Positions 35,433 to 44,258 of a DNA stretch of 64,000 nt are shown piece after piece. The notes beneath the pieces were generated by a model. That model was not told the origin of the DNA and ran no database searches. It saw only the letters and a program-made list of their open reading frames with translations. Location: NCBI RefSeq assembly GCF_900182745.1, contig NZ_FXTY01000002.1:372001-436000 (forward strand). The letters run 5' to 3'. The position numbers and the translations under genes are program-made. This DNA is from Shimia sagamensis (GTDB lineage: Bacteria > Pseudomonadota > Alphaproteobacteria > Rhodobacterales > Rhodobacteraceae). The first letter of the stretch is position 1. Each line of letters starts with the position of its first letter.

Positions 35433-36194
35433 TCATTGTGAAAATTGAGATGCCCCAATCACCTCCTCAACCTTCAATTCGATCAATTTTAGACAAATTG
35501 AATCGGAGAAGCGATGATCCTTTCCTTTGACCATTTGCAGCTGGATGTCGTCTCCTTCCACGTGATCCAACAACTGGTAGGCAACCGAGCTGTTCACCGC
35601 GGTATCTTCCGTCCCTTGCAGGAACCGTGTCGGGAAAGGCAACGCCAATGGCGCGCGCAGAACCAACCGGTCTCGCCCATCTACAATCATGCGCTTGGTG
35701 ATGATGTAGGGCTCCATGTAATCAGACGGCAAAGCCACCTGCCCCTCCGCCTCAAGCTGCGCTTTCTGTTCAGGTGAGAACCCCGCCCAATAGCTGTCCT
35801 CGGTGAAATCCGGCGCGGCAGCGATGGTCACCATGCCTTGAATGCGCTCTGGCATGGCTTTGGCCAATAGCAACGCTTGCCAACCGCCCATCGACGATCC
35901 AACCACGATCAACGGCCCATCTGTCAAAGCATGGATCGCCGCGACCGTGTCCTCGTGCCAATCCCCAATGCAGCCGTCTTCAAACGCGCCATCACTCTCT
36001 CCGTGCCCGGAATAGTCAAACCGCAAAAACTTCTGTCCACGTGCCTGCGCCCACGCCTCAAGCTGCACCGCTTTGGTGCCTTCCATGTCAGACTTCAGCC
36101 CGCCCAGGAACACAACCGTTGGCCCTTTGGTGCCGCTCTTGTGATAAGCTATGCGCCGTCCCTGCGGCGTGTCAAAAAACTGCGTGACGGTCAT
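35433..36194 (-). CDS. Alpha/beta hydrolase, BEM46/palmitoyl-thioesterase-like
   Basis: The 253-residue hydrolase contains VVFLGGLKSDMEGTKA, the elbow VVGSSMGGWQALL and KDHRFS supplying the histidine, in the layout of ABHD10-like thioesterases. The start at 36194 follows AAGGAGAGAATTCGGGCC; the open frame to 36332 is longer but has no site. It is divergent from thrS, and 160 bases lie between the two. No operon partner is visible. Confidence 0.87.
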   Translation of the reverse strand: MTVTQFFDTPQGRRIAYHKSGTKGPTVVFLGGLKSDMEGTKAVQLEAWAQARGQKFLRFDYSGHGESDGAFEDGCIGDWHEDTVAAIHALTDGPLIVVGSSMGGWQALLLAKAMPERIQGMVTIAAAPDFTEDSYWAGFSPEQKAQLEAEGQVALPSDYMEPYIITKRMIVDGRDRLVLRAPLALPFPTRFLQGTEDTAVNSSVAYQLLDHVEGDDIQLQMVKGKDHRFSDSICLKLIELKVEEVIGASQFSQ

Positions 36195-36354
36195 GGCCCG
36201 AATTCTCTCCTTGATTTGACCTGACCTTAACCCTCTGCGCAGAAGGGATAAACCCCGCTTGACTTGCCCCTTTCTAAGGTTCATGAAAGCGCCGAACCAT
36301 ATACTTGCAACCGGGCGTTCCGTGGGCGCCAAACTGACGAGGAGCTTGAGGCTA

Positions 36355-38304
36355 ATGGCCGATATTTCCCTTACTTTTCCTGATGGTAACGCACGTTCTT
36401 ACGAGAGCGGCACAACCCCTCTTGAGGTCGCATCGTCGATCTCAACCTCCCTTGGCAAAAAGGCCATTTCCGCAACTGTGGATGGCCAGCATTGGGACCT
36501 GCAATGGCCAATTGAAGCTGACGCAACCATTGCGATCAACACCCTCAAGGACAGCGACGTCGAAGCACTGGAACTGATCCGGCACGACTGCGCCCACATC
36601 ATGGCCCGCGCTGTGCAAGAACTCTGGCCTGACGTGAAAGTCACCATTGGTCCTGTGATTCAAAACGGCTGGTACTACGACTTTGACCGCGAGGAGCCGT
36701 TTACCCCCGAAGATCTCAGCCGCATCGAAAAGAAGATGAAAGAGATCATCAACAAACGTGAGCCTGTGACCACCGAAATCTGGGACCGTGATCGCGCCGT
36801 TAAGTTCTACGAGGCCAACAACGAGCCGTACAAAGTAGAACTGATCGAGTCCATTCCCGGCGACGAGCCGCTGCGCATGTACTGGCATGGCCACTGGCAG
36901 GACCTCTGCCGCGGCCCACACCTGCAACACACCGGTCAGGTGCCTGCCGACGCCTTCAAACTTATGTCCGTGGCAGGTGCCTATTGGCGTGGCGACAGCG
37001 ACCGCGCGATGCTGCAGCGAATTTACGGCGTTGCCTTCAAAAACAAAGAAGACCTCAAAGCCCACCTGCACATGCTGGAAGAGGCCGAAAAACGCGACCA
37101 CCGCAAGCTGGGGCGCGAAATGAACCTGTTCCACATGCAGGAAGAGGCCCCTGGTCAAATCTTCTGGCACCCCAACGGCTGGCGCATCTACACCACTTTG
37201 CAAGACTACATGCGTCGTAAGCAGGAAGCTGGCGGCTATGTTGAGGTGAACACGCCTCAGGTGGTTGACCGCAAACTCTGGGAAGCCTCAGGCCACTGGG
37301 ACAAGTACCAGGAAAACATGTTCATTGTGGAAGTGGACGAAGACCACGCCCGTGAAAAGGCTGTGAACGCGCTTAAGCCTATGAACTGTCCTTGCCACGT
37401 GCAGGTGTTCAACCAAGGTCTGAAGTCATACCGTGACCTGCCCCTGCGCATGGCTGAGTTTGGCTCCTGCGCCCGTTATGAACCCTCCGGCGCGCTTCAT
37501 GGCATCATGCGTGTGCGCGGCTTTACTCAAGACGATGGTCACATCTTCTGTGCCGGCGATCAGATCACCTCGGAAACCAAGAAGTTCATCGACTTCCTAT
37601 CCGAAATCTATTCTGATCTGGGCTTCAACGACTGGACCATCAAACTGTCCACCCGCCCGGAAAAGCGTATCGGAACGGACGAAAGCTGGGACTACGCAGA
37701 GAAAGCTCTGGGCGACGCTTGTAATGCAGCTGGCCACGAGTTTGAAATTCTTGAAGGTGAAGGCGCGTTTTACGGCCCGAAACTTGAGTTCACCCTGACC
37801 GACGCCATTGGCCGGAATTGGCAGTGCGGCACGCTCCAGGTGGATCCAAACCTGCCGGAACGTCTGGACGCCAGCTACATTGGTGCGGATGGCGACAAAC
37901 ACCGCCCCATCATGTTGCACCGCGCCACCCTCGGCTCTTTTGAACGCTTCATCGGCATCCTGATCGAGGAACACGCGGGCAAACTGCCGTTCTGGATCGC
38001 CCCACGTCAGGTAGTTGTGGCCGCAATTGTGTCTGATGCCGATGAGTACTGCCTTGAAGTGGTCGAAGCATTGAAAGCCGTTGGCGTGCGTGCCGAGGCT
38101 GACCTGCGCAATGAAAAGATCAACTACAAAGTCCGCGAACACTCCGTGGGCAAAGTGCCGGTGATCTTGGCGATTGGTAAGAAAGAGATCGAGGAACGCA
38201 CGGTCTCCACCCGCCGCCTTGGCGAAAAGCAAAGCAAAGTCCAGTCTTTGGACGAAATCGTGAGCCAATTGTCACAAGAGGCAACGCCACCCGATTTGGC
38301 CTAA
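36355..38304 (+). CDS. thrS: Threonyl-tRNA synthetase
   Basis: The 649-residue class II synthetase charges tRNA-Thr. In order it has the TGS domain ([20 protein letters not shown]), the editing domain with [17 protein letters not shown] and the class II motifs, including [35 protein letters not shown] and [15 protein letters not shown]. The anticodon-binding domain is at the end. The open frame begins at 36259, but the ATG at 36355 gives the standard N-terminus and follows GAGGAGCTTGAGGCTA. A terminator follows the gene. Confidence 0.97.
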   Translation: MADISLTFPDGNARSYESGTTPLEVASSISTSLGKKAISATVDGQHWDLQWPIEADATIAINTLKDSDVEALELIRHDCAHIMARAVQELWPDVKVTIGPVIQNGWYYDFDREEPFTPEDLSRIEKKMKEIINKREPVTTEIWDRDRAVKFYEANNEPYKVELIESIPGDEPLRMYWHGHWQDLCRGPHLQHTGQVPADAFKLMSVAGAYWRGDSDRAMLQRIYGVAFKNKEDLKAHLHMLEEAEKRDHRKLGREMNLFHMQEEAPGQIFWHPNGWRIYTTLQDYMRRKQEAGGYVEVNTPQVVDRKLWEASGHWDKYQENMFIVEVDEDHAREKAVNALKPMNCPCHVQVFNQGLKSYRDLPLRMAEFGSCARYEPSGALHGIMRVRGFTQDDGHIFCAGDQITSETKKFIDFLSEIYSDLGFNDWTIKLSTRPEKRIGTDESWDYAEKALGDACNAAGHEFEILEGEGAFYGPKLEFTLTDAIGRNWQCGTLQVDPNLPERLDASYIGADGDKHRPIMLHRATLGSFERFIGILIEEHAGKLPFWIAPRQVVVAAIVSDADEYCLEVVEALKAVGVRAEADLRNEKINYKVREHSVGKVPVILAIGKKEIEERTVSTRRLGEKQSKVQSLDEIVSQLSQEATPPDLA

Positions 38305-38321
38305 CAGCTTTTGCAACATTT

Positions 38322-38360
38322 CAGCAGGCGCGTTACGGGAAACCGGGCGCGCCTGTTTCA
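38322..38360 (+). terminator. Terminator after thrS
   Basis: CAGGCGCG (38325-38332) and CGCGCCTG (38348-38355) pair across a 15-base loop, followed by TTTCAATTTT. Confidence 0.7.
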
Positions 38361-38380
38361 ATTTTGAAGGAAAATCAACC

Positions 38381-38394
38381 TTCCAGCGCTGGAA
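38381..38394. promoter_or_regulatory. Palindrome upstream of the bufferin operon
   Basis: TTCCAGCGCTGGAA is a perfect 14-base palindrome, 166 bases before the first precursor start at 38560. It is a candidate operator; the regulator is unknown and no sigma/anti-sigma gene is next to the operon in this window. Confidence 0.4.
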
Positions 38395-38559
38395 TCTTCA
38401 CGAAACCGTCACGCCATCTAACGCGTCTGTGACACACAGCCCCGTGATTGGCCTTTGAAGCGCGCTCCGACCTAATCTCTACTCATGCCACCGAGCAAAC
38501 GATCACACACAGATCAGCAAGGCGGCCGAGTTTTAGACATTCACAAGGGAAGAGAACCA

Positions 38560-38865
38560 ATGTCCAACACCGTAAAAACCCTCGCAGTAGCAAGCGCCGT
38601 AGCCGCAGCCCTGTCCGCACACGCCACCACCGCTGTGGCCGCTGAAAAAGAGAAGTGCTACGGCGTTTCCCTCGCAGGTCAGAACGACTGCGCCGCCGGC
38701 CCAGGCACAACATGCGCCGGTACATCCACTTCCGACTACCAAGGCAACGCTTGGAAACTCGTTGATGCGGGCACCTGCGCCTCTATGGAACTGCCAGCCA
38801 TGGCAGACGGCAAAGCCCGCATGGGCTCTTTGGAAGCGCTGGAGCGCGACCTGCCAAAGTCCTAA
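38560..38865 (+). CDS. bufA1: Bufferin precursor peptide, DUF2282 (first copy)
   Basis: The 101-residue precursor has a Sec signal peptide ending about residue 28 (TTAVAAEK) and the core [20 protein letters not shown]. Its cysteines are Cys33, 44, 52 and 73. This is the DUF2282 (BufA1) signature. In characterised bufferins an MNIO enzyme converts core cysteines to thiooxazole-type rings, and the exported product binds copper. The start at 38560 follows GGGAAGAGAACC; an open frame to 38485 is ignored. A stem-loop separates this gene from the second precursor. Confidence 0.9.
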   Translation: MSNTVKTLAVASAVAAALSAHATTAVAAEKEKCYGVSLAGQNDCAAGPGTTCAGTSTSDYQGNAWKLVDAGTCASMELPAMADGKARMGSLEALERDLPKS

Positions 38866-38876
38866 GTCAGACTTTC

Positions 38877-38900
38877 GAAGCCCCGGTGCGCCGGGGCTTC
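38877..38900 (+). promoter_or_regulatory. Stem-loop between the two bufferin precursor genes
   Basis: GAAGCCCCGG and CCGGGGCTTC form a 10-base stem around TGCG. No T-run follows (ACCCAAAC), so it may stabilise a short bufA1 transcript or act as a partial terminator rather than a full stop. Confidence 0.6.
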
Positions 38901-38991
38901 ACCCAAACACCCCAAATCACACAAAAAATGCCATACTGCCCCTGAGTTTATGTTCGTTTTTGCCAACGCTTCTGTTTCAGGATCCAAAGTC

Positions 38992-39294
38992 ATGACCCAT
39001 TCCATCAAAACACTCCCTCTCTTTAGCGCCGTTGCGACCGCGCTGGCCTTACAGGCTGCACCTGCCGACGCAGCTAAAAAGGAGAAGTGCTACGGTGTAG
39101 CCAAAGCTGGTGAAAATGGATGTGCCGCAGGCCCCGGCACCACTTGCGCCGGCACTTCGACTGTCGATTACCAAGGAAATGCTTGGACCCTTGTGGAGTC
39201 TGGCACCTGCCTCGACATACCTTTGCCCGCCATGGCGGACGGCGCCCCTCGCACGCCCTCACTTGAGGCCTTGCCTCGTGACCTACCCTCTTAA
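38992..39294 (+). CDS. bufA1: Bufferin precursor peptide, DUF2282 (second copy)
   Basis: The 100-residue paralogue of the preceding gene product has a signal peptide ending near residue 28 and the same core: Cys33, 44, 52 and 73, giving C-X10-C-X7-C-X20-C in both copies. The block [14 protein letters not shown] is invariant, whereas the signal peptide and C-terminal tail differ. The start at 38992 follows AGGATCCAAAGTC; the longer open frame from 38950 spoils the signal peptide. It is followed 11 bases later by the modifying enzyme gene. Confidence 0.9.
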   Translation: MTHSIKTLPLFSAVATALALQAAPADAAKKEKCYGVAKAGENGCAAGPGTTCAGTSTVDYQGNAWTLVESGTCLDIPLPAMADGAPRTPSLEALPRDLPS

Positions 39295-39305
39295 GGATTT
39301 ACCTG

Positions 39306-40163
39306 ATGTATGATGCGCCACACCCACCCAAAGGCCTGCCCAACTTGCCTGGTGTCGGCTATAAGCCGCAGCATTATAATGACTTGATCGCCAATCCTGG
39401 CTCAGTCGGTTGGCTCGAAGTCCATGCAGAAAACTACATGGGAGACGGGGGGCGCCCCATTGCGCAACTGCGGGAACTCACCAAACGCTTCCCCATCTCG
39501 GTGCATGGTGTCGGGCTCTCAATTGGTGGCGAAGGCCCATTGGATTCTGCACACCTTGCCCGTCTGAAACACCTGGTCGATTGGCTCAATCCCACTGTCT
39601 TCTCTGAGCACCTGGCCTGGAGCACCCACGATGGGGCCTTCCTCAATGACCTGCTCCCCCTGCCTTACACAGAAGACACACTCACCCGCGTTTGCGATCA
39701 CATCGACGAATTACAAACCACTATTGGGCGGCAGATGATGCTGGAAAACCCCTCCAGCTATCTGGCCTTTGACGAAAGCACTTTGTCTGAGCCGGATTTC
39801 CTGCGTGAGGTGGCAAAGCGTACAGGTTGCGGCCTGTTGCTGGACGTGAACAACGTCTTTGTCTCCGCAACCAACCTGAACTACGACCCAAAGCAATACA
39901 TCTCCGACTATCCGCTTGAACATGTGAGGGAAATTCACCTCGGCGGCCACGACGAGGACGAAGACGACCACGGCAAACCGCTGCTGATTGACAGCCACGG
40001 TGCGCCTATTGTTGATCCGGTTTGGGCATTGCTCGACCACACGCTGGCATTGTCTGGTCCGCGCCCCATCCTGATCGAATGGGACACCGATGTGCCTGAG
40101 TGGCCGATCTTGCACGCCGAAGCCGAACGTGCGGAAACCGCCCTATCAAAGGTGACGGCATGA
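39306..40163 (+). CDS. bufB: MNIO-family (DUF692) bufferin-modifying enzyme
   Basis: The 285-residue multinuclear non-heme iron oxygenase has a TIM-barrel fold. Likely iron ligands are all present: [10 protein letters not shown] (Glu38, His40, Asn43), SVHGVG (His67), SEHLAW (Glu101, His102), LENPSSY (Glu147, Asn148), LLDVNNV (Asp180, Asn182), HLGGH (His211, His215), DSHG (Asp229, His231) and IEWD (Glu258). Family enzymes oxidatively rearrange cysteine residues of the precursor in the cytoplasm before export. It is coupled to bufC by an ATGA overlap. Confidence 0.93.
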   Translation: MYDAPHPPKGLPNLPGVGYKPQHYNDLIANPGSVGWLEVHAENYMGDGGRPIAQLRELTKRFPISVHGVGLSIGGEGPLDSAHLARLKHLVDWLNPTVFSEHLAWSTHDGAFLNDLLPLPYTEDTLTRVCDHIDELQTTIGRQMMLENPSSYLAFDESTLSEPDFLREVAKRTGCGLLLDVNNVFVSATNLNYDPKQYISDYPLEHVREIHLGGHDEDEDDHGKPLLIDSHGAPIVDPVWALLDHTLALSGPRPILIEWDTDVPEWPILHAEAERAETALSKVTA

Positions 40164-40912
40164 CTGTCACGCAAACCACTTTTCGGAGCGCCATTTTGGA
40201 CAGCCAACAGGACCGACCACTTGGTTTGTCCGACGCCGAAGGCCAACCTGCGGGACGCCGGTTTGACGTCTACCGCAACAATGTGGCGGTCTCCCTCACC
40301 GACGCGTTGGCAACCGGTTTTCCAACCATTGCGAAACTCATCGGCGATGAGAACTTCAACGCCATAGCAGGTATTTTCCTGCGCCAATCCCCCCCGGCTT
40401 CACCTTTGATGATGCACTATGGGGCGGGTTTCCCGGACTTCCTACGCGACTTCGAACCCCTCGCGCATCTCGGCTACCTCGGTGACGTGGCAGACCTCGA
40501 ACTCGCACTGCGCCAAAGCTATCACGCCGCCGACACGCCGCCGATCGAGCCCGATGCGCTGGCCGCGATACCGCCGGAACAGCTTGGTGATGTCACTTTC
40601 ACCTTTGCACCGGCAGTCTTGGCCTTTCAATCACCATGGCCTTTGCACGCTATTTGGGCTTTCAACATGCAGGATGGCCCCAAACCCGAAGCTATCGCGC
40701 AAGACGTGATCATCCTGCGTCCGGAGTTTGATCCGGAACCACATGCCCTGCCGCCTGGCGGCTATGTATGCCTGACCAGTTTGCGTGCGGGTGACACGCT
40801 TGGCGTCGCAGCTACCAAAGCCACCGAAGCAGCCGCCACCTTTGATCTTGGCGCGCTCCTCACTTTACTTATGTCGGGCAACGCCCTGACTTCCATTACT
40901 ATTTCGACATAA
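40160..40912 (+). CDS. bufC: DUF2063 bufferin partner protein
   Basis: The 250-residue protein has the DUF2063 N-terminal domain: [18 protein letters not shown], then [20 protein letters not shown] and [18 protein letters not shown] beta-rich C-terminal part follows. In bufferin and related MNIO systems this partner helps the enzyme recognise the precursor, as a RRE-like subunit. The old label of putative DNA-binding domain is not supported by anything I see. It starts inside the stop of bufB, so the two are made together; doxX follows 12 bases later. Confidence 0.9.
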   Translation: MTVTQTTFRSAILDSQQDRPLGLSDAEGQPAGRRFDVYRNNVAVSLTDALATGFPTIAKLIGDENFNAIAGIFLRQSPPASPLMMHYGAGFPDFLRDFEPLAHLGYLGDVADLELALRQSYHAADTPPIEPDALAAIPPEQLGDVTFTFAPAVLAFQSPWPLHAIWAFNMQDGPKPEAIAQDVIILRPEFDPEPHALPPGGYVCLTSLRAGDTLGVAATKATEAAATFDLGALLTLLMSGNALTSITIST

Positions 40913-40924
40913 CCGGAGGTCTCT

Positions 40925-41449
40925 ATGTCCAATCTCATCACCCTCTATCAAGACCTCATTGACCGCTTAAGTCGCCTCGACTGGCTGGTTCCGACTTTGG
41001 CGCGCCTGACCTTCCTGATGGTGCTGTTTTTCTACTTCTGGAACTCTGCGATGCTGAAAATCGATGGTTCGATCTTTTCTCCGTCCGCTGGTGCCTTTGG
41101 CCAGATCTTCCCGAAAGCCGCCGAAGCTGTGGTCTGGGATGTCTCTCAAATGAACCTTTTCCAACGCCTGGTGATCTTCGCCGGCACAGTTGCGGAGTTT
41201 GTGCTTCCAGTACTGATCCTGCTCGGTTTGCTCACACGACTCGCTGCCATCGGCATGATTGGTTTTATTGCCGTGCAGACGATTGTTGATGTGACAGGCC
41301 ACGGGGTTGCGCTTGGTTCCCTCTTTGACAGCGCGCAAGCCCTGATTGACCAGCGCATGATGTGGGTGTTCCTCTTTGCGGTCCTGGTCCTAAAAGGCGC
41401 AGGCCCGCTTTCACTGGACGCACTGTTTAAACGCCGCGACCCCGCTTAA
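40925..41449 (+). CDS. DoxX-family membrane protein of the bufferin operon
   Basis: The 174-residue inner-membrane protein has four hydrophobic segments with the DoxX features LARLTFLMVLFFYFWNSAML and FAGTVAEFVLPVLILLGLLTRLAA. Its ribosome binding site is CCGGAGGTCTCT. DoxX-like genes accompany many bufferin clusters, where a redox or quinone-linked role has been suggested but not shown. It is the last gene of the operon, ahead of a bidirectional terminator. Confidence 0.9.
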   Translation: MSNLITLYQDLIDRLSRLDWLVPTLARLTFLMVLFFYFWNSAMLKIDGSIFSPSAGAFGQIFPKAAEAVVWDVSQMNLFQRLVIFAGTVAEFVLPVLILLGLLTRLAAIGMIGFIAVQTIVDVTGHGVALGSLFDSAQALIDQRMMWVFLFAVLVLKGAGPLSLDALFKRRDPA

Positions 41450-41466
41450 AGTTTCCGCCAACAAAT

Positions 41467-41498
41467 GAAAAGCCCGCGCTGTTGGCGCGGGCTTTTGA
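41467..41498. terminator. Bidirectional terminator after the bufferin operon
   Basis: AAAAGCCCGCGC and GCGCGGGCTTTT pair across GTTG-like centre bases, with A- and T-runs on both sides. It serves the operon and the convergent gene ending at 41501. Confidence 0.88.
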
Positions 41499-41500
41499 GC

Positions 41501-41815
41501 TTAGATCAAGGCGGCTTGGGTGGCTTTGTCCCACCCCAAATAGAGCACTCCACCCTGCTCAATCAGCGGTCGTTTCATCAGCGCTGGATGCTCAACCAAA
41601 AGCTCCAACACCGGTTTTGCCCGCTCTTCGTCACTCAAATTTCGCCATGTGGTTGAGCGCGTGTTCGCCAAAGCGGCTCCAAACTGTTCAAAAGCCGCCT
41701 TCAGTGTCTCTTCCGGCACTCCTTCGCTCCGCACGTCAATAAAATTCGCATTTTCCAATAACTTCAAAACCTTGCGGCACGTATCGCAATTTTTTAGCCC
41801 ATATAGCGTGATCAT
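41501..41815 (-). CDS. ArsC/Spx-family thioredoxin-fold protein
   Basis: The 104-residue protein begins MITLYGLKNCDTCRKVLKLL, with a CxxC pair (Cys10, Cys13), and continues with the ArsC/Spx helices and LIEQGGVLYLGWDK near the end. It is a stand-alone YffB/Spx-like protein, not a proven arsenate reductase, because the RxxR set of ArsC is not obvious. The start at 41815 follows GAGGGCCAAAA; the open frame to 41872 is ignored. It converges on the bufferin operon. Confidence 0.87.
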   Translation of the reverse strand: MITLYGLKNCDTCRKVLKLLENANFIDVRSEGVPEETLKAAFEQFGAALANTRSTTWRNLSDEERAKPVLELLVEHPALMKRPLIEQGGVLYLGWDKATQAALI

Positions 41816-41936
41816 TTTTGGCCCTCTATTCGGTTCCCCAAAAGACTTAAAGCAACTGATTTCAAAATTCACTGCGGTTTTTCTTGATTTTTGCGGGAGC
41901 CGTGCAATCCTCTAGGTGGTGCAGTTTTTTCGTGCC

Positions 41937-41956
41937 TCTGAAAGCGTGCTTTCAGA
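41937..41956 (+). promoter_or_regulatory. Leader hairpin of the cold-shock gene
   Basis: TCTGAAAGC and GCTTTCAGA form an inverted repeat 68 bases before the cold-shock start. In RNA it could fold as CTGAAA/TTTCAG around GCGTGC. Cold-shock genes often carry structured leaders; this one is only a candidate. Confidence 0.35.
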
Positions 41957-42023
41957 TCTAGTAATTTTTGCACCATCGGGCCCCAGCCCGGATTGACTAA
42001 AAGTGAATATAGAGGAGAACGGT

Positions 42024-42230
42024 ATGCCACGCGGTACCGTAAAGTGGTTTAACACCACAAAAGGCTTTGGGTTCATCGAACCGGAAGAAGGCGGAAAGGA
42101 TGTTTTTGTCCATATTTCCGTTGTTGAACGGTCTGGACTAAAAGGCCTGACTGACAATCAAAAAGTTGAATTTGAAATGACCCAAGGTCGAGACGGCCGC
42201 GATATGGCGGGTGAGCTCAAAGTTCTATAA
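42024..42230 (+). CDS. Cold-shock domain protein
   Basis: The 68-residue CspA-type protein has the RNA-binding motifs [15 protein letters not shown] (RNP1) and DVFVHIS (RNP2). It would melt RNA secondary structure at low temperature or during growth shifts. The start at 42024 follows GAGGAGAACGGT; a GTG 21 bases upstream is less likely. It has its own promoter region and two terminators and is monocistronic. Confidence 0.95.
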   Translation: MPRGTVKWFNTTKGFGFIEPEEGGKDVFVHISVVERSGLKGLTDNQKVEFEMTQGRDGRDMAGELKVL

Positions 42231-42234
42231 TAAG

Positions 42235-42300
42235 ATTGGGGCGCCATTTCGCGCCCCTTTCTGCAACAGACGCGCGCCCCATCGGCGCGCGTTTTGTTTT
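42235..42300 (+). terminator. Tandem terminators after the cold-shock gene
   Basis: GGGGCGC/GCGCCCC followed by TTTCTG, and then CGCGCGC/GCGCGCG around CCCATCG followed by TTTTGTTTT, form two successive hairpins. Confidence 0.75.
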
Positions 42301-42311
42301 GCGATGCTGAC

Positions 42312-42611
42312 TTAGGAACAGCCCTTAGTGCCCGGCGGGCAGCTCATGCTGTAGCTGCGCTTACGGGAACCACCGGCGTTGTAATACACTTCACCGGTAT
42401 TTGGGTTGCCACAACAAATCACGCCGCCCATGGTCACTGGCTGCAAGCCATTGGGGCAAAAATTTGTGGACGCGGGGTACGGGTGCATCAACATACCCTC
42501 AGGTTGGTTCACGGGACCGATCACCGGCGCATTGCTGCTCCAGGTTTGCGCCGAAATGGGCGCGGCCACGGTCAAAGTTAATGCGGCAACAAGAATGGAA
42601 AAACGCTTCAT
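42312..42611 (-). CDS. Small secreted cysteine-containing protein of unknown function
   Basis: The 99-residue product has a signal peptide (MKRFSILVAALTLTVAAPISAQ) and a short mature domain with six cysteines, including CCGNPNTGEVYYN and MSCPPGTKGCS near the end. The pattern suggests disulfide bonds in the periplasm. The start is ATG at 42611 behind GGAGCTTGGGCCCT; an in-frame TTG at 42620 is rejected. A GGTTAAC/GTTAACC inverted repeat lies 32 bases upstream of the start. No family recognised. Confidence 0.6.
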   Translation of the reverse strand: MKRFSILVAALTLTVAAPISAQTWSSNAPVIGPVNQPEGMLMHPYPASTNFCPNGLQPVTMGGVICCGNPNTGEVYYNAGGSRKRSYSMSCPPGTKGCS

Positions 42612-42642
42612 AGGGCCCAAGCTCCAATGGCTGAAACAACGT

Positions 42643-42660
42643 GGTTAACTTCTGTTAACC
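42643..42660. promoter_or_regulatory. Inverted repeat upstream of the small secreted protein gene
   Basis: GGTTAAC and GTTAACC are separated by TTCT, making a symmetric 18-base site between folA and the secreted protein gene. TTAA pairs recall CtrA sites, but the spacing here is six, not the usual seven. Confidence 0.4.
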
Positions 42661-42730
42661 TACTGCCTAGACGTGGAAACTGTCAATTTGGTCCTGCAGA
42701 ACAATGTGTTTCGCTCATTTCTGGATTGCA

Positions 42731-43207
42731 TCAACGCCGCAGATACTCGCGAACCTCGCACGTCGGACCATCCCCAGGCAACACCCGAGAGGAGCCCAGC
42801 CGCCACTCAGCAAGATCCACTTCCGGGAAAAACGTATCCGCATCCGGTACCTCCATAGCCACCTCTGAAATCAACAACCGATCCGCCAAAGGCAGCATCT
42901 CGGAATAGATGCCAAATCCGCCAATGCCATAGACCCGATGATAGCCCTCCGCATAGGCCAGCTTCACTGCCTCGGCCACGCTTGGCACCACCACATCCGC
43001 CGCATCGTTTTGAGAAGACACAACAATATTAAACCGTCGCGGCAAAGGCTTCTTCGGCAGACTCACCCAGGTTGCCCGCCCCATGATGATCGCGCCCCCA
43101 AGTGTTTCGCGTTGAAACGTCTTCAAATCTTCCGGCAAGAACCAGGGAATGTCCCCATCCCGACCAATCGCCCCATTGCGCGCACGTCCGACAACCAATG
43201 AAATCAT
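42731..43207 (-). CDS. folA: Dihydrofolate reductase
   Basis: The 158-residue enzyme reduces dihydrofolate with NADPH. It shows MISLVVGRARNGAIGRDGDIPWFLPEDL with the active-site Trp and Pro, GRATWVSLPKKPLPRRFNIVVSS for NADPH, and YGIGGFGIYSEMLPLADRLLISEV. It lies two bases downstream of thyA, whose product makes its substrate, so the two are an operon. Confidence 0.96.
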   Translation of the reverse strand: MISLVVGRARNGAIGRDGDIPWFLPEDLKTFQRETLGGAIIMGRATWVSLPKKPLPRRFNIVVSSQNDAADVVVPSVAEAVKLAYAEGYHRVYGIGGFGIYSEMLPLADRLLISEVAMEVPDADTFFPEVDLAEWRLGSSRVLPGDGPTCEVREYLRR

Positions 43208-43209
43208 GA

Positions 43210-44043
43210 TTACACCGCCACCGGCGCTTTGATGCCTGGGTCAGGCTCATACCCGACAAACTCAAAGTCATCATATTCGAAGTCAAAAATCGAACTCACA
43301 TCGCGTTTCAAGAGCAACTGCGGCAAGGCTTTTGGCGTGCGAGACAACTGCAAATTCACCTGATCCAAGTGGTTGGAATAAATATGCGCATCGCCAATTG
43401 AATGCACAAAATCGCCCACTTCATAGCCGGTTACATGTGCCAGCATCACCTGCAACAACGCGTAAGACGCAATATTGAACGGCACACCAAGGAACATATC
43501 GGCACTGCGCTGATACAGCTGCAAATGCAACTTGCCGTTGATAATGCGCACCTGCCACATCGTATGACACGGCGGCAACGCCATCTGTGGCACATCACCG
43601 GGGTTCCAGGCAGACACAATCAACCGTCGGCTATCGGGTGAGATTTTGATCATCTCCACCAGATTGGCAATCTGATCCACGCCTTTTTTCACAAATAGCG
43701 GTTCCCCTTCATGCGCAATACCAGATGCCTGCAATGTGGGAAACGCCCGCCACTGGTACCCATAAACAGGCCCAAGGTCGCCGTTCTCGTCTGCCCATTC
43801 GTCCCAAATGGAAACACCGTTGTCTTTCAGGTATTTGATGTTGGTGTCACCCGATAAAAACCACAGCAGTTCATGGATGATTGAGCGCAGATGCAGCTTC
43901 TTGGTGGTCACTAGGGGAAAGCCATCTGACAGACGGTAGCGCGACTGCATGCCAAAGTGGGAAATGGTGCCGGTGCCGGTTCGGTCGGTGGACTCTTCAC
44001 CATGGTCCAAAATGGTGCGAAGTGCGTCGTGATACTGCTGCAA
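43210..44043 (-). CDS. thyA: Thymidylate synthase
   Basis: The 277-residue enzyme methylates dUMP to dTMP using methylene-tetrahydrofolate. The catalytic cysteine is in [24 protein letters not shown] holds the phosphate-binding arginine, and [20 protein letters not shown] and [11 protein letters not shown] are the dUMP and folate regions. At 277 residues it is a standard bacterial ThyA. folA follows on the same strand. Confidence 0.97.
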   Translation of the reverse strand: MQQYHDALRTILDHGEESTDRTGTGTISHFGMQSRYRLSDGFPLVTTKKLHLRSIIHELLWFLSGDTNIKYLKDNGVSIWDEWADENGDLGPVYGYQWRAFPTLQASGIAHEGEPLFVKKGVDQIANLVEMIKISPDSRRLIVSAWNPGDVPQMALPPCHTMWQVRIINGKLHLQLYQRSADMFLGVPFNIASYALLQVMLAHVTGYEVGDFVHSIGDAHIYSNHLDQVNLQLSRTPKALPQLLLKRDVSSIFDFEYDDFEFVGYEPDPGIKAPVAV

Positions 44044-44258
44044 AATTTGCCCGCCCTACATTCAGAAAGTGAGCCTCCATCGTGCAGCACTTGGCGCCAA
44101 GTTTCAATGCGATAGGACTACCAAAAAGCGCGGCACGTGTTCCGTTGTTCCATCTACAACACGCCTTCAAACGGAGAGAAAAATCACGTTGACTATTCAA
44201 CCATAGTGCGAAAATGTGCGAAAAATAGGCCCAAAAGGCATTCTTCATAGGCAGACAA

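Noticed and set aside
41937-41956. Hairpin in the cold-shock leader as a proven thermosensor
   Set aside because: The stem is short and has no known cold-box sequence; it is kept only as a low-confidence site.
44160-44258. Iron-responsive box before the TbpB-like lipoprotein (TTGACTATTCAA)
   Set aside because: It resembles a loose inverted repeat, but I could not match it to a known Rhodobacterales iron motif with confidence.
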